From Dipteris shenzhenensis (lineage: Eukaryota > Polypodiophyta > Polypodiopsida > Gleicheniales): a stretch of 64,000 nt of DNA. The notes under the pieces are model-generated. The model ran no database searches and was not told the origin of the DNA. It saw only the letters and a list, made by a program, of their open reading frames with translations. The translations under genes and the position numbers were made by a program. This document shows, one piece after another, positions 21,839 to 33,608 of this stretch (positions within the stretch are counted from its first letter, which is position 1; each line of letters begins with the position of its first letter). The DNA lies in the NCBI GenBank assembly GCA_047967505.1, contig CM106540.1, one strand, 5' to 3'.

Positions 21839-23195
21839 GGCCAGATTGGTTGCCAAGGGATTTAAGCAGGAGAAGGGCATTGACTTTGATGAGATTTTTT
21901 CCCCTGTAGTCAAGATGACTACTTTGAGAGCAGTGTTAGCTCTTGTTGCTCATGATGACATGGATTTATGTCAGATGGATGTGAAGACAGCTTTTCTTCA
22001 CGGAGATCTTCATGATGAGATCTATATGAGTCAGCCAGAGGGATATGCTGTTAAAGGGAAAGAACAGCTTGTGTGTAAGCTCAAGAGGAGCTTGTATGGA
22101 CTCAAGCAGGCGCCAAGGGAATGGTACAAGAAGTTTGATGCCTTCATGCAGTCCCAAGGGTATCATCGGTGTGAGACCGATCATTGCTTGTACACCAAAC
22201 GGGCAAAGGATGGCAGTTTGATGCTACTCATTCTATATGTGGATGACATGCTTATTGCCAGTAAATCTCAGCATGAGATTAGTGCTTTGAAGAAACAACT
22301 GCATAAGTCTTTTGACATGAAAGACTTGGGTGATGCAAATCATATTCTTGGCATGCGTATTACTCGTGACAGGTCCAAGGGACTTTTGTTTCTGTCACAG
22401 AAAGAGTATATTAACAAAGTACTGCAGAGGTTTAAAATGGAGGGGGGGAAGTCCATTAGTACCCCGTTGCCTCCACATTTAAAACTCAGCAGTAAGGGCA
22501 GCCCCAGATCAGATGATGATAAGGCTGAAATGGCCAAGGTTCCGTATGCATCTGCAGTTGGATCTTTGATGTATGCCATGGTTGCCACTCGTCCGGATAT
22601 TGCTTTTGCGGTGGGAGTCATCAGCAGGTATATGGCAAATCCAGGCAAGCGGCATTGGGAAGCAGTGAAAGGTGTCTTGAGGTATCTCAAAGGTACCAAA
22701 GACTTGTGCATATGCTATGGTAGGCAGGATGCATTGGTGCATGGTTTTACAGATTCAGACTATGCAGGGAATGCCGATAACCGGAAGTCTACTACCGGTT
22801 ATATTTTCACATTTGCAGGAGGTGCTATATCATGGGTGTCTCGGTTGCAGAAATGCGTTGCACTGTCAACCACAGAAGCTGAATATGTTGCAGCCACTGA
22901 GGCTTGCAAGGAAGCAATATGGCTTACTCGGCTGGTGGGAGATTTGGGCATTACAGGAGATATGCCAGTTTTGCATTGTGATAGTCAGAGTGCTATCATG
23001 TTAGCAAAGAATCCGGTCTTTCATCAGAAGACCAAGCACATAGAAGTGAAATATCATTTCATCAGGGAGGTACTGGAAGACAAGCGACTTGAGCTTGTGA
23101 AAGTGCATACTGATGATAATCCTGCAGATTTGCTCACTAAGAGCTTGCCTACAAAGCGGTTTGCACATTGCCGCCACATCATGGGATTAGGATGA
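21830..23195 (+). CDS. Copia Pol: reverse transcriptase and RNase H
   Basis: The true coding part begins near RYKARLVAKGFKQEKGIDFD and runs open to TGA at 23195. It contains VDVKTAF-type motif QMDVKTAFLHGDL, the catalytic LILYVDDMLIASKS, and an RNase H with FTDSDYAGNADNRKS, STTEAEYVAATEA and HCDSQSAIMLAKN. The C-terminus (DNPADLLTKSLPTKRF) is typical of copia. This half of pol is intact and well conserved compared with other elements in the window, suggesting a younger insertion. Confidence 0.88.
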
Positions 23196-23294
23196 GACCA
23201 TTCTTACTTTATGGTCTTGTATACAGTAACTGTATATTGCTGTAATTTTTATTCTTTTCTCCCCTTTAGGCACATTGGCCTTTAGGTGGGAGGT

Positions 23295-23510
23295 TGTTGG
23301 GGGTAAAGGCACATTGCCAACCCTTAATTAAAGAATTAAAGATAGGACACCTATGATTGTCTTAAGACAGTCATAGGGTAAACCTAATCCTAATAAAACA
23401 TAAGTGAGTTTGTGGTGTGGCTCACTATCACTTCACACCCGCACTAGTGTGTCACTCTCTCTCACTCTAACTCTCTTGTTCCCTTCCACTCTTCTTCCCC
23501 CTCACAATAG
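23295..23510 (+). repeat. Probable copia 3' LTR
   Basis: Starts TGTTGGGGGT right after the purine run GGTGGGAGG. It contains a short inverted repeat (CCTATGATTGTC/GACAGTCATAGG, 23349-23378) and ends near CCCCCTCACA. No second LTR is available to confirm the end. Confidence 0.5.
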
Positions 23511-23539
23511 CCACCTATGAATGTACAAGGTATGTCAGA

Positions 23540-23716
23540 TCATGTAACAAAGGGAACCAAGCATAAAGCTTGTCGGAAGACTTCGAACTTGGGACGAGGA
23601 AGTGCCTTTGTAAACATATCTACTATGTTGTCCTCTGTGGGAAGATAGGACAACTCTATGTCTCCTGCTGACAACCGCTCTTGAACATAATGATAGTGAA
23701 CTTCAATGTGCTTGGT
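23540..23716 (-). pseudogene. Copia RNase H C-terminal scrap (antisense)
   Basis: The minus strand reads TKHIEVHYHYVQERLSAGDI, then TEDNIVDMFTKALPRPKFE and stops at TGA (23540-23542). This is the C-terminal end of copia RNase H, as in the intact element just upstream (KHIEVKYHFIRE, DNPADLLTKSLPTKRF) but from a different lineage and on the opposite strand. The part further along the gene is lost at about 23720. Confidence 0.85.
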
Positions 23717-23729
23717 ACACGCATACTAA

Positions 23730-24100
23730 TATTTCACATCAATCACGGGCATAGGCACACAGATTATCCTCCGAGCCAACCTCGATGGTAGCAAGCTATC
23801 AAGAAGATTACGTTACGTGAAAGCTCCTGCTTGCCAAATCCCAACGAGCTCCAATTCCCTAGATGGATCCAGTATGCCACATGTCTTCATTCTAAGGTAC
23901 CTCCTAAATGCATCATTTACCCCTCTCTTGGGGTATCATTGAATCATTTGTCCCTTGGCACATTTAATGCATTTAGACCCTTTAGCCTTAGATCCACCTA
24001 GTCTAGTGCCATATCACCCTCACGAAGGACCTTGACTTTAATTCCTTTCTGATCATTTACGTAAAGCTCAACAAATATAATACAAACATTGATCCTTTAA
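23730..24100. other. No gene seen
   Basis: Mixed sequence between the antisense copia scrap and the antisense gypsy pol. No domain motif, long repeat or RNA gene was recognised. Confidence 0.5.
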
Positions 24101-24133
24101 AGGAAAATGTCGACCGACCCTTCCGAGGTCATG

Positions 24134-24934
24134 TTACCTCGACTTGAGCAAGAAGTCTCGCTTCACGAGATCATATGTCTTCTCAACTTCTGGATGTCCC
24201 GCACATGGGCTATCATGGCATTGTTGAATGACTCTCTGCCTGAGATCATTGTGATTAGGTACTACTACCTTGCTATTTCTTTTCAGCATACCATCCCTTA
24301 TGGCATATCTTGCATAATTTTGGCCTTTTCTGGATGCCAGATCATCCTTTTCCCCGGGTTTGAATTCGTGAGTCTTAGGCCAAAGGCTCTGGACGAACTC
24401 GTCCACCTTTTGAGTTTCTCTAATCTCGGTCATTAGAGCACTCTCTAATACCGTGAAACTCATATTATGCATAATACGTGATAACGCATCAGCAATTTTA
24501 TTATCCTTCCCTCTTCGGTACCGAATCGTCAAGTTAAACTCCTGCATGAGTTCTGCCCACCTAGCTTGGCGTCCTCTCAAGTCAGGTTGTTTACAAAAAT
24601 GTTTCAGAGTATCATGATCAACATCAACATAAAACTCTGACCCATATAAATAATGTCTCCATGTTTTTAGAGCATGGACAAGAGCATACAACTCTAATTC
24701 ATGAGTTGGCCAATTTCGTTGAGAGGGAGAAAGCTTCTTGCTTTCAAAGGCTACTGGCCTTTCCTCTTGGAGGAGAACTGCTCCTACCGCAATGCCACTT
24801 GTATCGGTTTCAAGGAAAAACAGTTTCTGGGGATCAACTATTTTTAACACCGGTCTTGAGATCACGGCTTGTTTTATGGTGTTAAAACTCTGTCCCCATA
24901 TAAAAGGTACTTTATTTGAGGTGAGATCAGTCAA
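24134..24934 (-). pseudogene. Gypsy RNase H plus integrase zinc finger
   Basis: A 266-codon frame. RNase H shows FFLETDTSGIAVGAVLLQEE (TDTS in place of TDAS), NWPTHELELYALVHALKTWR and IRYRRGKDNKIADALSR. The integrase HHCC-type finger begins near QQCHDSPCAGHPEVEKTYDL. The coding sequence ends at about 24110, so the DDE core is absent. Confidence 0.88.
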
Positions 24935-24979
24935 TGGCGATACTATTTCGGAATATCCTTTGATATGCCTTTGATAAAA

Positions 24980-25936
24980 TTAGACAAATCCCAAGAATGA
25001 TTGCAAAGCGGTTAAACTTTGAGGCATTGGCCAAGTCAGTATCGCAACCACTTTCTTTGGATCCATTTCTACCCCCTCAGGAGTAATTATGAATCTTAAA
25101 TATTCAAGTCTTACCATACATAGTATAGTTTTCTTTTCATTTACATAAAGACTGGCTTTCCTCAAAGTACTGAATACTATTCTTAAGTGTTCATAATGCT
25201 CAGCAATACTTTTGCTGAATATAAGAATATCGTCAATAAAGTGTACTACAAACTTTCCGATATACGAACGTAGTAAATCGTCCATAAGCATGGCGAATGT
25301 AGCTGGAGCATTGGTAAGTCCAAAGGGCACTACAAAAAACTCATAATGTCCAAACCTACTTCTAAAAGTGGTTTTACGCACATCCTCGGCTCTAATACGG
25401 ATCTGATGGTAGCCACATTTAAGATCTATCTTACTAAAAATTACGGCTCCATGTAATGCATCTAGCAAATTGTCGATCCGAGCCATCGGATACCTGTGCT
25501 TAATAGTGATATTATTTAATGCTCTGTAATCTATACAGAGGTGAAAAGTATCATCTTTCTTCTTCTTTAATATCACTGGCGAAGCAAAAGGTGAGAAACT
25601 TGGTTGAATCTGCTTCAGCTTGAGGTATTCTTCCAGTTGTCTACGTACCTCCGCCTCTTCGGTAAAACTTAATCTATAGGGAGGTCTATTTACAGGTTTT
25701 GCCCTTGGGATTAGTTCAATCTTATGCTGAACATTCCGCTCTGGAGGTAACCCATAAGGTAACTCATCCCTAAAACAATAAGAGAACTCCTCTGCTATTT
25801 GATCAGCCAGCTTGGCGATCTCTCCATTTTGAGCAACATTAGTGCTAGCCGAAGAATCATCAATCGGCTCTACCGATGCTGTACAAAGAAACAAAAACTC
25901 TTCTTGAGCCTTTCGAATTTCCATTACAGAAACCAA
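24980..25936 (-). pseudogene. Gypsy reverse transcriptase
   Basis: A 318-codon open frame with [70 protein letters not shown] and the catalytic HFIDDILIFSKS. The domain is intact up to the thumb (LTALQSFLGFV). A frameshift at about 24960 separates it from RNase H. Confidence 0.9.
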
Positions 25937-25942
25937 CGGTCC

Positions 25943-26425
25943 TTAAGGTATATCTTTTTCACCTTGTAAGACATACATCGCATCATTCATCTTGAATTGA
26001 TAAATGTGCTTTTTCCAATCTATGACTGGATTCTTTCTAGAATACCAAGCCTTACCCAGGGCTAAGTTTGCATGAGCAAGCTTTGTCATTTCAAAATCAA
26101 GCTTCTCAGCATAGTCTTGAATTCGAAGCTTCAACTGGATAACCCTTTGGTCCCATACTTCAGTTGAACTTCCATCTGCCATCCTAACTGTATATGCATA
26201 GTCAGATGGGCTAGTCTTTAGTTTCAGCCTCTTTACAAGCTTGGAGTTAATTACATTGTGCGTTGACGCTGAGTCAAACAACACAATGACATCATGATTA
26301 GCTACTTGCTCTTTCATCTTAATTAACTCCGTATCATTAAAGGATGTATACCCCGTTGCTACGGGCTTTGACAAGACATTATCAGGTGTCCTTGTTACTA
26401 GCTTAGCAACAGACACACATAACAA
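25943..26425 (-). pseudogene. Gypsy aspartic protease region
   Basis: A 160-codon frame. VIVLFDSASTHNVINSKLVK is the retropepsin N-terminal strand and active site, here D-S-A in place of D-S/T-G. VRMADGSS and FEMTKLAHANLALGKAWY correspond to the flap strand and the C-terminal LG-W motif. The protease normally matures Gag-Pol. Glycine at the third position is near-invariant, so activity is doubtful, although some plant elements vary here. Confidence 0.7.
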
Positions 26426-27389
26426 AACAGGTACTGACCTTTGAGAAGATCTCGCTAGCTGAATCTACATCTGTTGCAGAAAAGGGAGGTGCTGAGCAAT
26501 GAGAACTTAAAAAACGGGAGCTGAAGCTAGACTTGTTAGGTCCTGCATTGCTACCAAGGTGTTTAGCATAATGATTTGTAGATGGAGTCCTCCCCTACGA
26601 TGTGGTTTAGAGAGCTTGTGAATCCAAGATCTAGAACTCAAGTTGTGGCATTTGGAAGCTTTAGTGTTCTTTTAGGTTCTGCAAAGAGTGAATTACTATT
26701 TCAAAACCTCTAGCAGGTTCCATAGGCGCCAAGAAGAAACAGCAACCGAAACACGAAAGTACACATTTTGGGAACATGGAATGGCATACAAGAAGTGGAA
26801 GCACAAATGAGTGCGGGCTCATTTATTGAGTGTGAGGAGGCAAGGAATCTCCCCTTTCCCTTCAGTTTCAGCAGTTTACCTCACGCGTTTGAAGGCACTT
26901 GCCAAGAGGTTGGTCAACATTGGATGTGGACTTGTGATTCTTGATCCATTGCCTGTCCCAGATGTAGCAGGTCCTTATGTGTGTAGGAGCATTGCTTCCG
27001 CGTCTATTTCTGTTTCCTTGTTTGAGTTTCATCCCCACATACAAGTGGGGCTACGACTTTGCCAGTCCCAAGAACCATACAGGTGAGCCTTGTGGTGTCA
27101 TGGAAGCTTGGGAGGAGGGCACATGTAAATGCTATTATTGAAAGTTTCTTTTATCTAGAGGATGTCTCCACAGTAAAAGCCCACAATCCTTACTTCGGGA
27201 GAATATATGGACAATCATACACTTCTCCCTCATGTGAGGCCCTACGCACCACAATTTTGGAGGCGGCCGCAATAGAGCAAGCTTTGAGTCCCATTATAGA
27301 CATGGTTCACATTGAGAGATGGTCTAAGGAACTAAAGCGACAAGAAGCTTTGTGAAGGTGGAGGTGCATAGATAAGAAGCACGAAGATG

Positions 27390-27890
27390 GGTGTTACCAT
27401 AGTTGAGGAGCCTTTGGACAGTCCAAGAGGTCGTAAAGTGGCCGGTCTACCCACTGTTTGATGTAACAGTGATGGAAGATGGATGGAATGACAGTAACAG
27501 CTGCCTCTATTGAGGGCATCATTGCATGCTCTAGAGGGCCCAACTTTTTCATTAAAGCTGTTGACCATTTAGAGGAGGGAAAGTAAGTCGAAAGGTTGGT
27601 TGGCATTTGGATGGAGGCCATTGAGTATGTGGGTGCAAACAATGTTATTCAGTTTGTTTCAGATGGTAAGAACTCCAATAGGACAGCGGGGAAGATTCTT
27701 GAGGAGAAGTACATTGACATTACTTTCACTCGTTGTATGGCACAGTACATTTTCACATGGGCTAAATAATTTGTTGAAGGACATTGGGGACTCACCATCA
27801 CAAAAGTTGGCTATTTCTTGCGAGATATCCCTAAACAATCTCTTGAAGTATTCTAACCCACACTTTGCTTACAATTTATCATGTTGAAGG
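27390..27890 (+). pseudogene. hAT-type transposase relic (DUF659-like)
   Basis: The plus strand, in shifting frames, reads VTVMEDGWNDS, then (from 27599) VGIWMEAIEYVGANNVIQFV, SDGKNSNRTAGKILEEKYID, FTRCMAQYI and HGLNNLLKDIGDSP. The series Asp-Gly-Trp, NVVQ-x-V-x-D, AGK-x-LEEKY and HxLNxxLxDIG matches the DUF659 region of plant hAT-superfamily transposases. Three or more frame breaks show it is dead. No terminal inverted repeats were identified. Confidence 0.65.
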
Positions 27891-29689
27891 TGCTTTTTAA
27901 GACAAAAACTTGGTTGAGGCATCTTATTGTTTCTTTTGAGTAGGATGGATGGTGTGAACGTAATTTTGCAGTGAATCGGAGACATTAAGTCCATTTATTT
28001 GTATGACATCTTTTGGGATGATGTTGGCCTATTGATTCAAGTCACAAAGCCTATTCTTCCTTTTTTTGTTGGTTTTGGAGGTTCAAGATCCTCGCTGAGT
28101 TAATGAAAAACACATTCATTGGATATACAGATGATAAAAAGGATAAATTCATTGGATATACAGATGAGAAAAAGGTGTACAAGGAGTACAAATTAACAAG
28201 CATATGGTGCTTTTCAACAAGGTGTCATCGAGTCTCATATCAATTCAGAATTTCATGTAGCATGGGAACTGGTTGCCAAATGGATTACCTCTCTCAACTT
28301 TATGAAAGTATGGTCTACTGTGTTTTACAGGAGACATGACTCTTCTTGGGCTATTTCGGCTGGATGACACTTGTTTGAGTCATGTTCATTGGATGACATT
28401 CTTGGCTATCTGTATAGATGAGGATAGCAGCGTGGCATTTTTAGAGATCCATATGCACAGAGACTTTAGATGGTTTCTATGCATCTGGTGCACACATTGG
28501 TCAGTATTTGGACAGATACAGTACACCCCTTGATGGTCATTTTGGGCAGTATGCATGGGTCTTCACAGGCATCCTCTACCAAGATGACTGTCGTGTTCAG
28601 AGAATGGAGTGGCTCCATTTTTTTTGGAATCCCCCACAGGGTTGAGGGGCATTTCAGCCTCAACTGGATCTTCTCCTGCTCTCTTTCAGGGCTTTCATTT
28701 TACCCTATTTGGGTTCTGTTTTCTCATGATTGCATGATGCAATTTTCCTTGAGCTTTGCACTGCGTGTTTCTGTCATACTTATTAGAAGTCCTTTCTTTG
28801 CCAGAAAAAAAAGTATGGTCTGCTCACTGAAATCTTATTATTTGGAATTAGCTAATATAATGTTATTTGATTCTTCAAGCAATTAAAGGTCAAGTAGCCT
28901 AGTTGTCCCTAGTCTTCCGTGTATTCTTGGGGTCAGGGGGAAAGACCAAACAGCCAGTGGAAGATCTTTGTACTATGTGAGCAAACTGGTCATTTATTGG
29001 AGGTCCCTGTCATAATTAGAAATAGCAAGTCAGACCGTGAATAGTCTAGCATACCTTTTCTCAAACATCCTAGGTGAGTGTTTGTGATGCCATTGCATAT
29101 TGCACATTTGTCTCCACTGATTTTGGAGTAATCAAAAACTTCCTTCATCGTCTTGATCCTTGCTCACCTCTGTCCACCAACCTTGATGTTTTACTTACCA
29201 TCCATGATTTCTCTAAATGAAGGCTTGTGTATGTATACAGTTGATTTTAGGCAGTAATTGGTTTACCTGTTCTTGCCCAGGTGGTCATGTGAGACATTTG
29301 CTTGAACTTTTTATTTAAGTGGCAATTCACACTTGCACACATTCACGCAAAACACTCGGGCCTGCTTTGCAGATATATGGATGTACAGATAATGCATGGA
29401 TGCACATGTGTGTTCATATACGTACGTGTAGATACATATGCACACACATGGATGTATGTATGCATGTATGTATACATTTGAATTTATCTGTATGCATATG
29501 TTACTTTTATTTCAGTTTATTGGCTGTGGAATGTTTTATGCTTATCGTACTTCACAACTTGACATGGTAGCCATGAGCTGACTTGGTCACATCTATTATG
29601 TACTGACAGTTTTTGTTCCGATCTATTTAAGCCAAGGTCCTTTTTTAATGATCACCATTTCTGAGTAGATATGATCTCTTATCTTTCAG

Positions 29690-29917
29690 AAGCGGAAGCT
29701 TGTACAGTCAATCCCAGAGCCATCTAAGGACATCCATTTAACGTGTACGATATGTATGGATAGCATGAAAGAGGAGACGTCCACAGTCTGTGGTCATATT
29801 TTCTGCAGGGCATGCATACTTGGAGCAATACGAGCGCAAAAGAAATGTCCAACCTGTCGCAGGAAATTGACAAATAGTAGTATCCATCGCATTTACTTGT
29901 CTAGTGGCAGCAGATAA
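29690..29917 (+). CDS. RNF4-like RING E3 ligase, terminal exon with C3HC4 RING
   Basis: 76 codons from the acceptor to TAA. The RING is complete: CTIC (residues 19-22 of the exon), VCGHIFC with RAC (34-42) and CPTC (53-56), giving C3HC4 spacing for two zinc ions. The protein ends a short distance after the RING with IHRIYLSSGSR, as small plant RNF4-like proteins do. With the SUMO-interaction motif in the preceding exon, the predicted role is nuclear ubiquitin ligase acting on SUMO-modified proteins. The family assignment rests on motifs; substrates are unknown. This is the best candidate for an intact host gene in the window. Confidence 0.88.
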   Translation, partial: KRKLVQSIPEPSKDIHLTCTICMDSMKEETSTVCGHIFCRACILGAIRAQKKCPTCRRKLTNSSIHRIYLSSGSR

Positions 29918-31258
29918 TCATAATCTTGAGATTCATCACAGGTGTTTCGGCTTTAACAAATCATACCGCAGCATTAGCATCTAATCATCTTATTGGAGAA
30001 TTCTTTTCAAGAAGCAATTATCAATTCTCTTCCTTGCTGCAGTATGATTTAAACGCCTACAGTCCCTATCAAGTATTCATAATGAAACCGCCTATTCTGT
30101 GTCCCCTGTTTGGGCCAACATGGTTTGGTGTGAGTCTCCAACCAGGACATTATTCAAAGTTTAATGTTTCTTGAGAGGGCAAGCTGTAATGCAGTACTAT
30201 TGATGTGGATGTTTTGGGATTGCTTTGGTGCTGTGATAGAATTTGTTACTTGAGGTGATGTGATTCCTCGTGAATTGTTTGTAATGATAATAATGTTCTG
30301 ACTAATATTTGGGATAATCAAGAGTAGTGTTATATTTTTCCTATTAGATAGGAACTCTGGTTGTTTGTTAAAGGCATTGTTGTTGCATGCAAGACAACAG
30401 ACTGAAGAACAATGACTTACAGAGGTTACATGATGTTAGACAGGATAGTTTGTGTATAATCTTCCAATATTTTGGCTAGTTCTTGGAATTATGTCCTGGG
30501 CCTTTATTGGATTCAACCAGATATTTGCTGATGGGGAGACTCCATTTAAGAGGGCGTGTTAGAGAAAGCTCTCTTGGGTAGAAAGTACTTTATATTAATC
30601 GATCTCGTACATGTTCTTGCATAACTTTATACTCCAAAGTGATGTTCTATGTACCAAAGCCTTGTAATTCATCAAGTCCTGTATGAAACTGGACTTTCTT
30701 CCGAAGCAGAGAAATAGAACTGCATTTTAGAAATTTGATGGATTACTTTTGACTTGAGGGTGCTGTTTATGTACCAAACCCATTCAGTCATGTATGACGC
30801 AGTGGGTTTTTTGCCAGGTAAGAAGTCACAGACAGTCACAAAGGGTATTGATGACTGGTCCGAAATAGTTAGGTTAACACTAGGTGAGTATGTATGAGGT
30901 TTGTATGAACTGTTGGGAACATTTGCCCTTGATCTGGATATTACTATTATGCTCATTCCCTTCCATGAAGGAGCTATAGCATCCCATTTTTTTCATCCTC
31001 ACATATTTATGAATTGCGGATGAGAAATTGAAACTAGAGTAAAAATATAATCTATTCCTTGATCATTTAAATGTTGTGCTCTCTAGTAGGAAAATGCATT
31101 GCACTCGAACGGCTCAGTATAAATATCTTGCAATATTCTTGCTTACGAGTTTATCAAGGAAATAGGCTTCTTTTTATATATAGATCATAATATCTCAATC
31201 TAGACACTTTGCTGTGATACGGCTGCTAAGGAGTTTTCCATGAATAAACTTCCCAACG
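29918..31258 (+). other. 3' flank of the RING gene; no further gene seen
   Basis: The 3' untranslated region should lie here. AATAAT occurs near 30290, but no canonical AATAAA site was singled out. Short ORFs on both strands show no domains. Confidence 0.4.
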
Positions 31259-31259
31259 T

Positions 31260-31545
31260 AGTGGCACACGAATGTATGTATGCATATAAAGGTACATGTA
31301 CATGTATATGCACGTGTATACATGTACATGCATGTGTACACACATGCATGCATACACATACATAATGCATGTATTCATGCATACATGTATTTGCATATGT
31401 AGGTTTGTGTGTAATTAGGTTTATACATACATATATACATGTTGATATGGATAATTTATGCATGCATACATGCATGTCTGTCTATGCACATGTTTGTATG
31501 CTGTGCTTGCATGCATACTGGCATGCTTTGCAATGCATGAGAATT
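31260..31545. repeat. ATGCATAC/TACATG microsatellite
   Basis: A stretch of interrupted TACATG, GCATGCAT and CATACATA units about 285 bp long. Similar units occur near 17.7 and 29.4 kb. Confidence 0.8.
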
Positions 31546-32130
31546 TTGATCTTGAAAAAAGGTAGTTGAATGGTTGGGATAATATTAATAACCGTTTGGG
31601 GTATAAAAAGGCTTATTCTATCACGTCAAGTTGCTACCACAAATTTTAACATTAATATTAGCTACATGAGTAGAACGTATGCAGTGTACAACAATTACGC
31701 CTCAAGGAATAACACTCTTAAATATACTTGGGATCTTTCAAACCAATTTAGCCTTGACATTCATGTTGAGCATGCGTTTTTTGATGCTATTATTTTGTGA
31801 TGGGAACTATTCTCTGAGTCCTATGAAATATACAACCTTTAGTAAAAGAGTAGCCGTAGTGAGAAGAAATTGTCAAATTAATGAATTTGGTTTCTGAAAT
31901 GCAAAAAAGTGGGAACTAAGTAGTCACATGGAATGTTGCTCACTTTTAACATTAGTGTGAAGTAGTTAATGAATTAAACCCAAATTGATGAAGTAGAAGC
32001 ATTAAGTATACAAAATTGTACTCTTGAGAACTTTTGTTTTAATCTAGTAAGTGCACTACTATACATGTGTTTATCAAAGGTTTTCTATTCATCGAAAGTA
32101 AATGCGTACTTAAATGTAAGAACTCCCCCA
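31546..32130. other. No gene seen
   Basis: AT-rich sequence without domains, repeats or RNA genes that I could recognise. Confidence 0.5.
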
Positions 32131-32141
32131 TTACCTTGGGG

Positions 32142-32635
32142 AGAGCTTACATGACAATCCTTCGAACATGCATACTTAAAAGCAAGAACTTTCGCAGAGC
32201 TAACATGAGAATCACTAATTGCACTCTTTATGACTTTGCTTTTCATAACTTTTCTCTCTTTCCCCTCCTAATACTATACTACTGTTGAAGAAGATTATTG
32301 CAAGTTTGTGCATACAACAGAGGAAAATCTTACCCATAACTTGAGAGAGTTAACATGATAGTCATTGATTTGCACTCCTCACAACTTTGCTCTTCAAGAC
32401 TTTCATCTCTTCCCCCTTTTGATACTATTGCTTCTCAAGAGCATTTAATTTAGTTGAATACAACTGTATGTTAAATATTATAATTATACAAGTACATCCA
32501 TACATAAAAGAGAGCTTCCTCATCACTTGAAGGAAAGTTCACAGGAAAGTGATCGATTGCATGCTTCATGACTTTGCTCTTCACAACTTTCATCTCTTCC
32601 CCTCTCCTAGTATTTGTATTGTTGCTTTTAGAATC
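32142..32635. repeat. Diverged tandem repeat, unit about 150-190 bp
   Basis: Three recognisable copies begin near 32196, 32344 and 32531. Each has A-CATGA-AATCA-TGA-TTGCA, then ACTTTGCTCTTCA, then CTTTCATCTCTTCCCC and a TACTAT box. A partial copy starts near 32142. Spacing is irregular, so the units have taken indels. Confidence 0.7.
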
Positions 32636-33608
32636 TCATGAACTCAGTGGGAATGATGCTACATTTGCATAACTGAGATTGGCCTTGTTTAGTGTTGTTG
32701 CACAGATGTTGATGTACTATTCTTGTAAGAACACAACCAAACATGTTCTTTTTGATTGCGCGCATAGAATGCTACCTTTTTCAGCATAGGCAATATGATA
32801 TATTTTAGAAAACATTCCAATTTTGCAATTTAGATTTCTTAATCATAGTGTTCTTTAAAATGCAGATTTTTCACTTTTTAAAAAACTATTGAACCAAGTG
32901 TTGCATGAAAAATTGCTTATAATGAATCAAAAGATCTTTTACGAGCAGATGCCTATTCAATCTTCATGTATATACAACGAGTAGCTCTAGGTCTCTAATA
33001 GTTGCTCATCATCATGCTCTTTGTCTCTTTACTCTAGGATTGAGGTCTATGTCTTCCACTAGATTTGTAAACTTTCCTTTCTCATCTGAATTGGATACTA
33101 GGGCTCAATGTTGCTTAAACTCTATCGTTGTCAGAACTTTACTTTGCCCGAACCTCCTCATCTACATCTGTAAAATAATTCACTTTATAAGATAAATGAT
33201 GCTTGCAAAGGATCTCTCTGGGGCCACAAAATGCTTCTTTTTTTTGAGGGGTGTATATAGTGTTGTCCTTGTGCTCATATAAAAGTCCTAAATCCAATCA
33301 TCCTCAACTATCAATAGATCCAAAAGCTCTTTGATATAGAATTGTGGCTTTTGGTATGGGTTCACAATGGCTTTGAAGGAGTTCACAAAATGCAACTTTC
33401 CTTTACTATAGTAGAATGGAATACATTGTTTGCATTTCTCTTGGCACAACACAAAATTATTATGCATTTTTCTACGAGGGAGAAGTAGCCTATGGTTATC
33501 ATCTCAGATACACGCTTTAGATTTGTCTCCATTGAGAAGACCATTTCAACACATACTAAGATTATACTGTGATTAAGCCTATAATAATCATACATTAATA
33601 AAGATAGA

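Larger units (their letters stand above)
19290..23510 (+). mobile_element. Ty1/copia retrotransposon, 5'-truncated, inside the RING gene intron
   Basis: Gag, integrase, reverse transcriptase and RNase H occur in copia order. A polypurine run (AGGTGGGAGG) precedes TGTTGGGGGT at 23295, taken as the 3' LTR start. No matching 5' LTR or primer site is found near 19.3 kb, so the left end is lost. The protease is also missing between gag and integrase, and frameshifts occur near 20.4 and 21.8 kb. The left boundary is approximate. Confidence 0.85.
24107..26620 (-). mobile_element. Ty3/gypsy pol fragment, antisense in the intron
   Basis: Going down the minus strand: a gag C-terminal tail (about 26620-26430), protease (26425-25943), reverse transcriptase (25936-24980), then RNase H and the integrase zinc finger (24934-24134). 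Three frame breaks separate the parts. It ends at about 24110 before the integrase catalytic core. No LTR was found on either side. Confidence 0.85.
18068..29689 (+). other. 11.6-kb intron of the RING ligase gene, packed with transposons
   Basis: The donor GTAAGC at 18068 and the acceptor TTATCTTTCAG at 29679-29689 give a phase-0 intron of 11,622 bases. Inside lie a copia element (19.3-23.5 kb), a copia scrap (23.5-23.7, antisense), a gypsy pol (24.1-26.6, antisense) and a hAT relic (about 27.4-27.9). The parts at 18100-19290 and 28200-29680 hold no recognisable gene. They contain a CT microsatellite (18605-18637) and a TATGCATG-type microsatellite (29400-29500). Intron status is inferred from the phase match and from domain order. 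Confidence 0.65.

Noticed and set aside
29319-29570. Small frame with Cys/His-rich content near the RING exon
   Set aside because: It arises from a TATGCATG microsatellite, and the Cys spacing fits no zinc finger.
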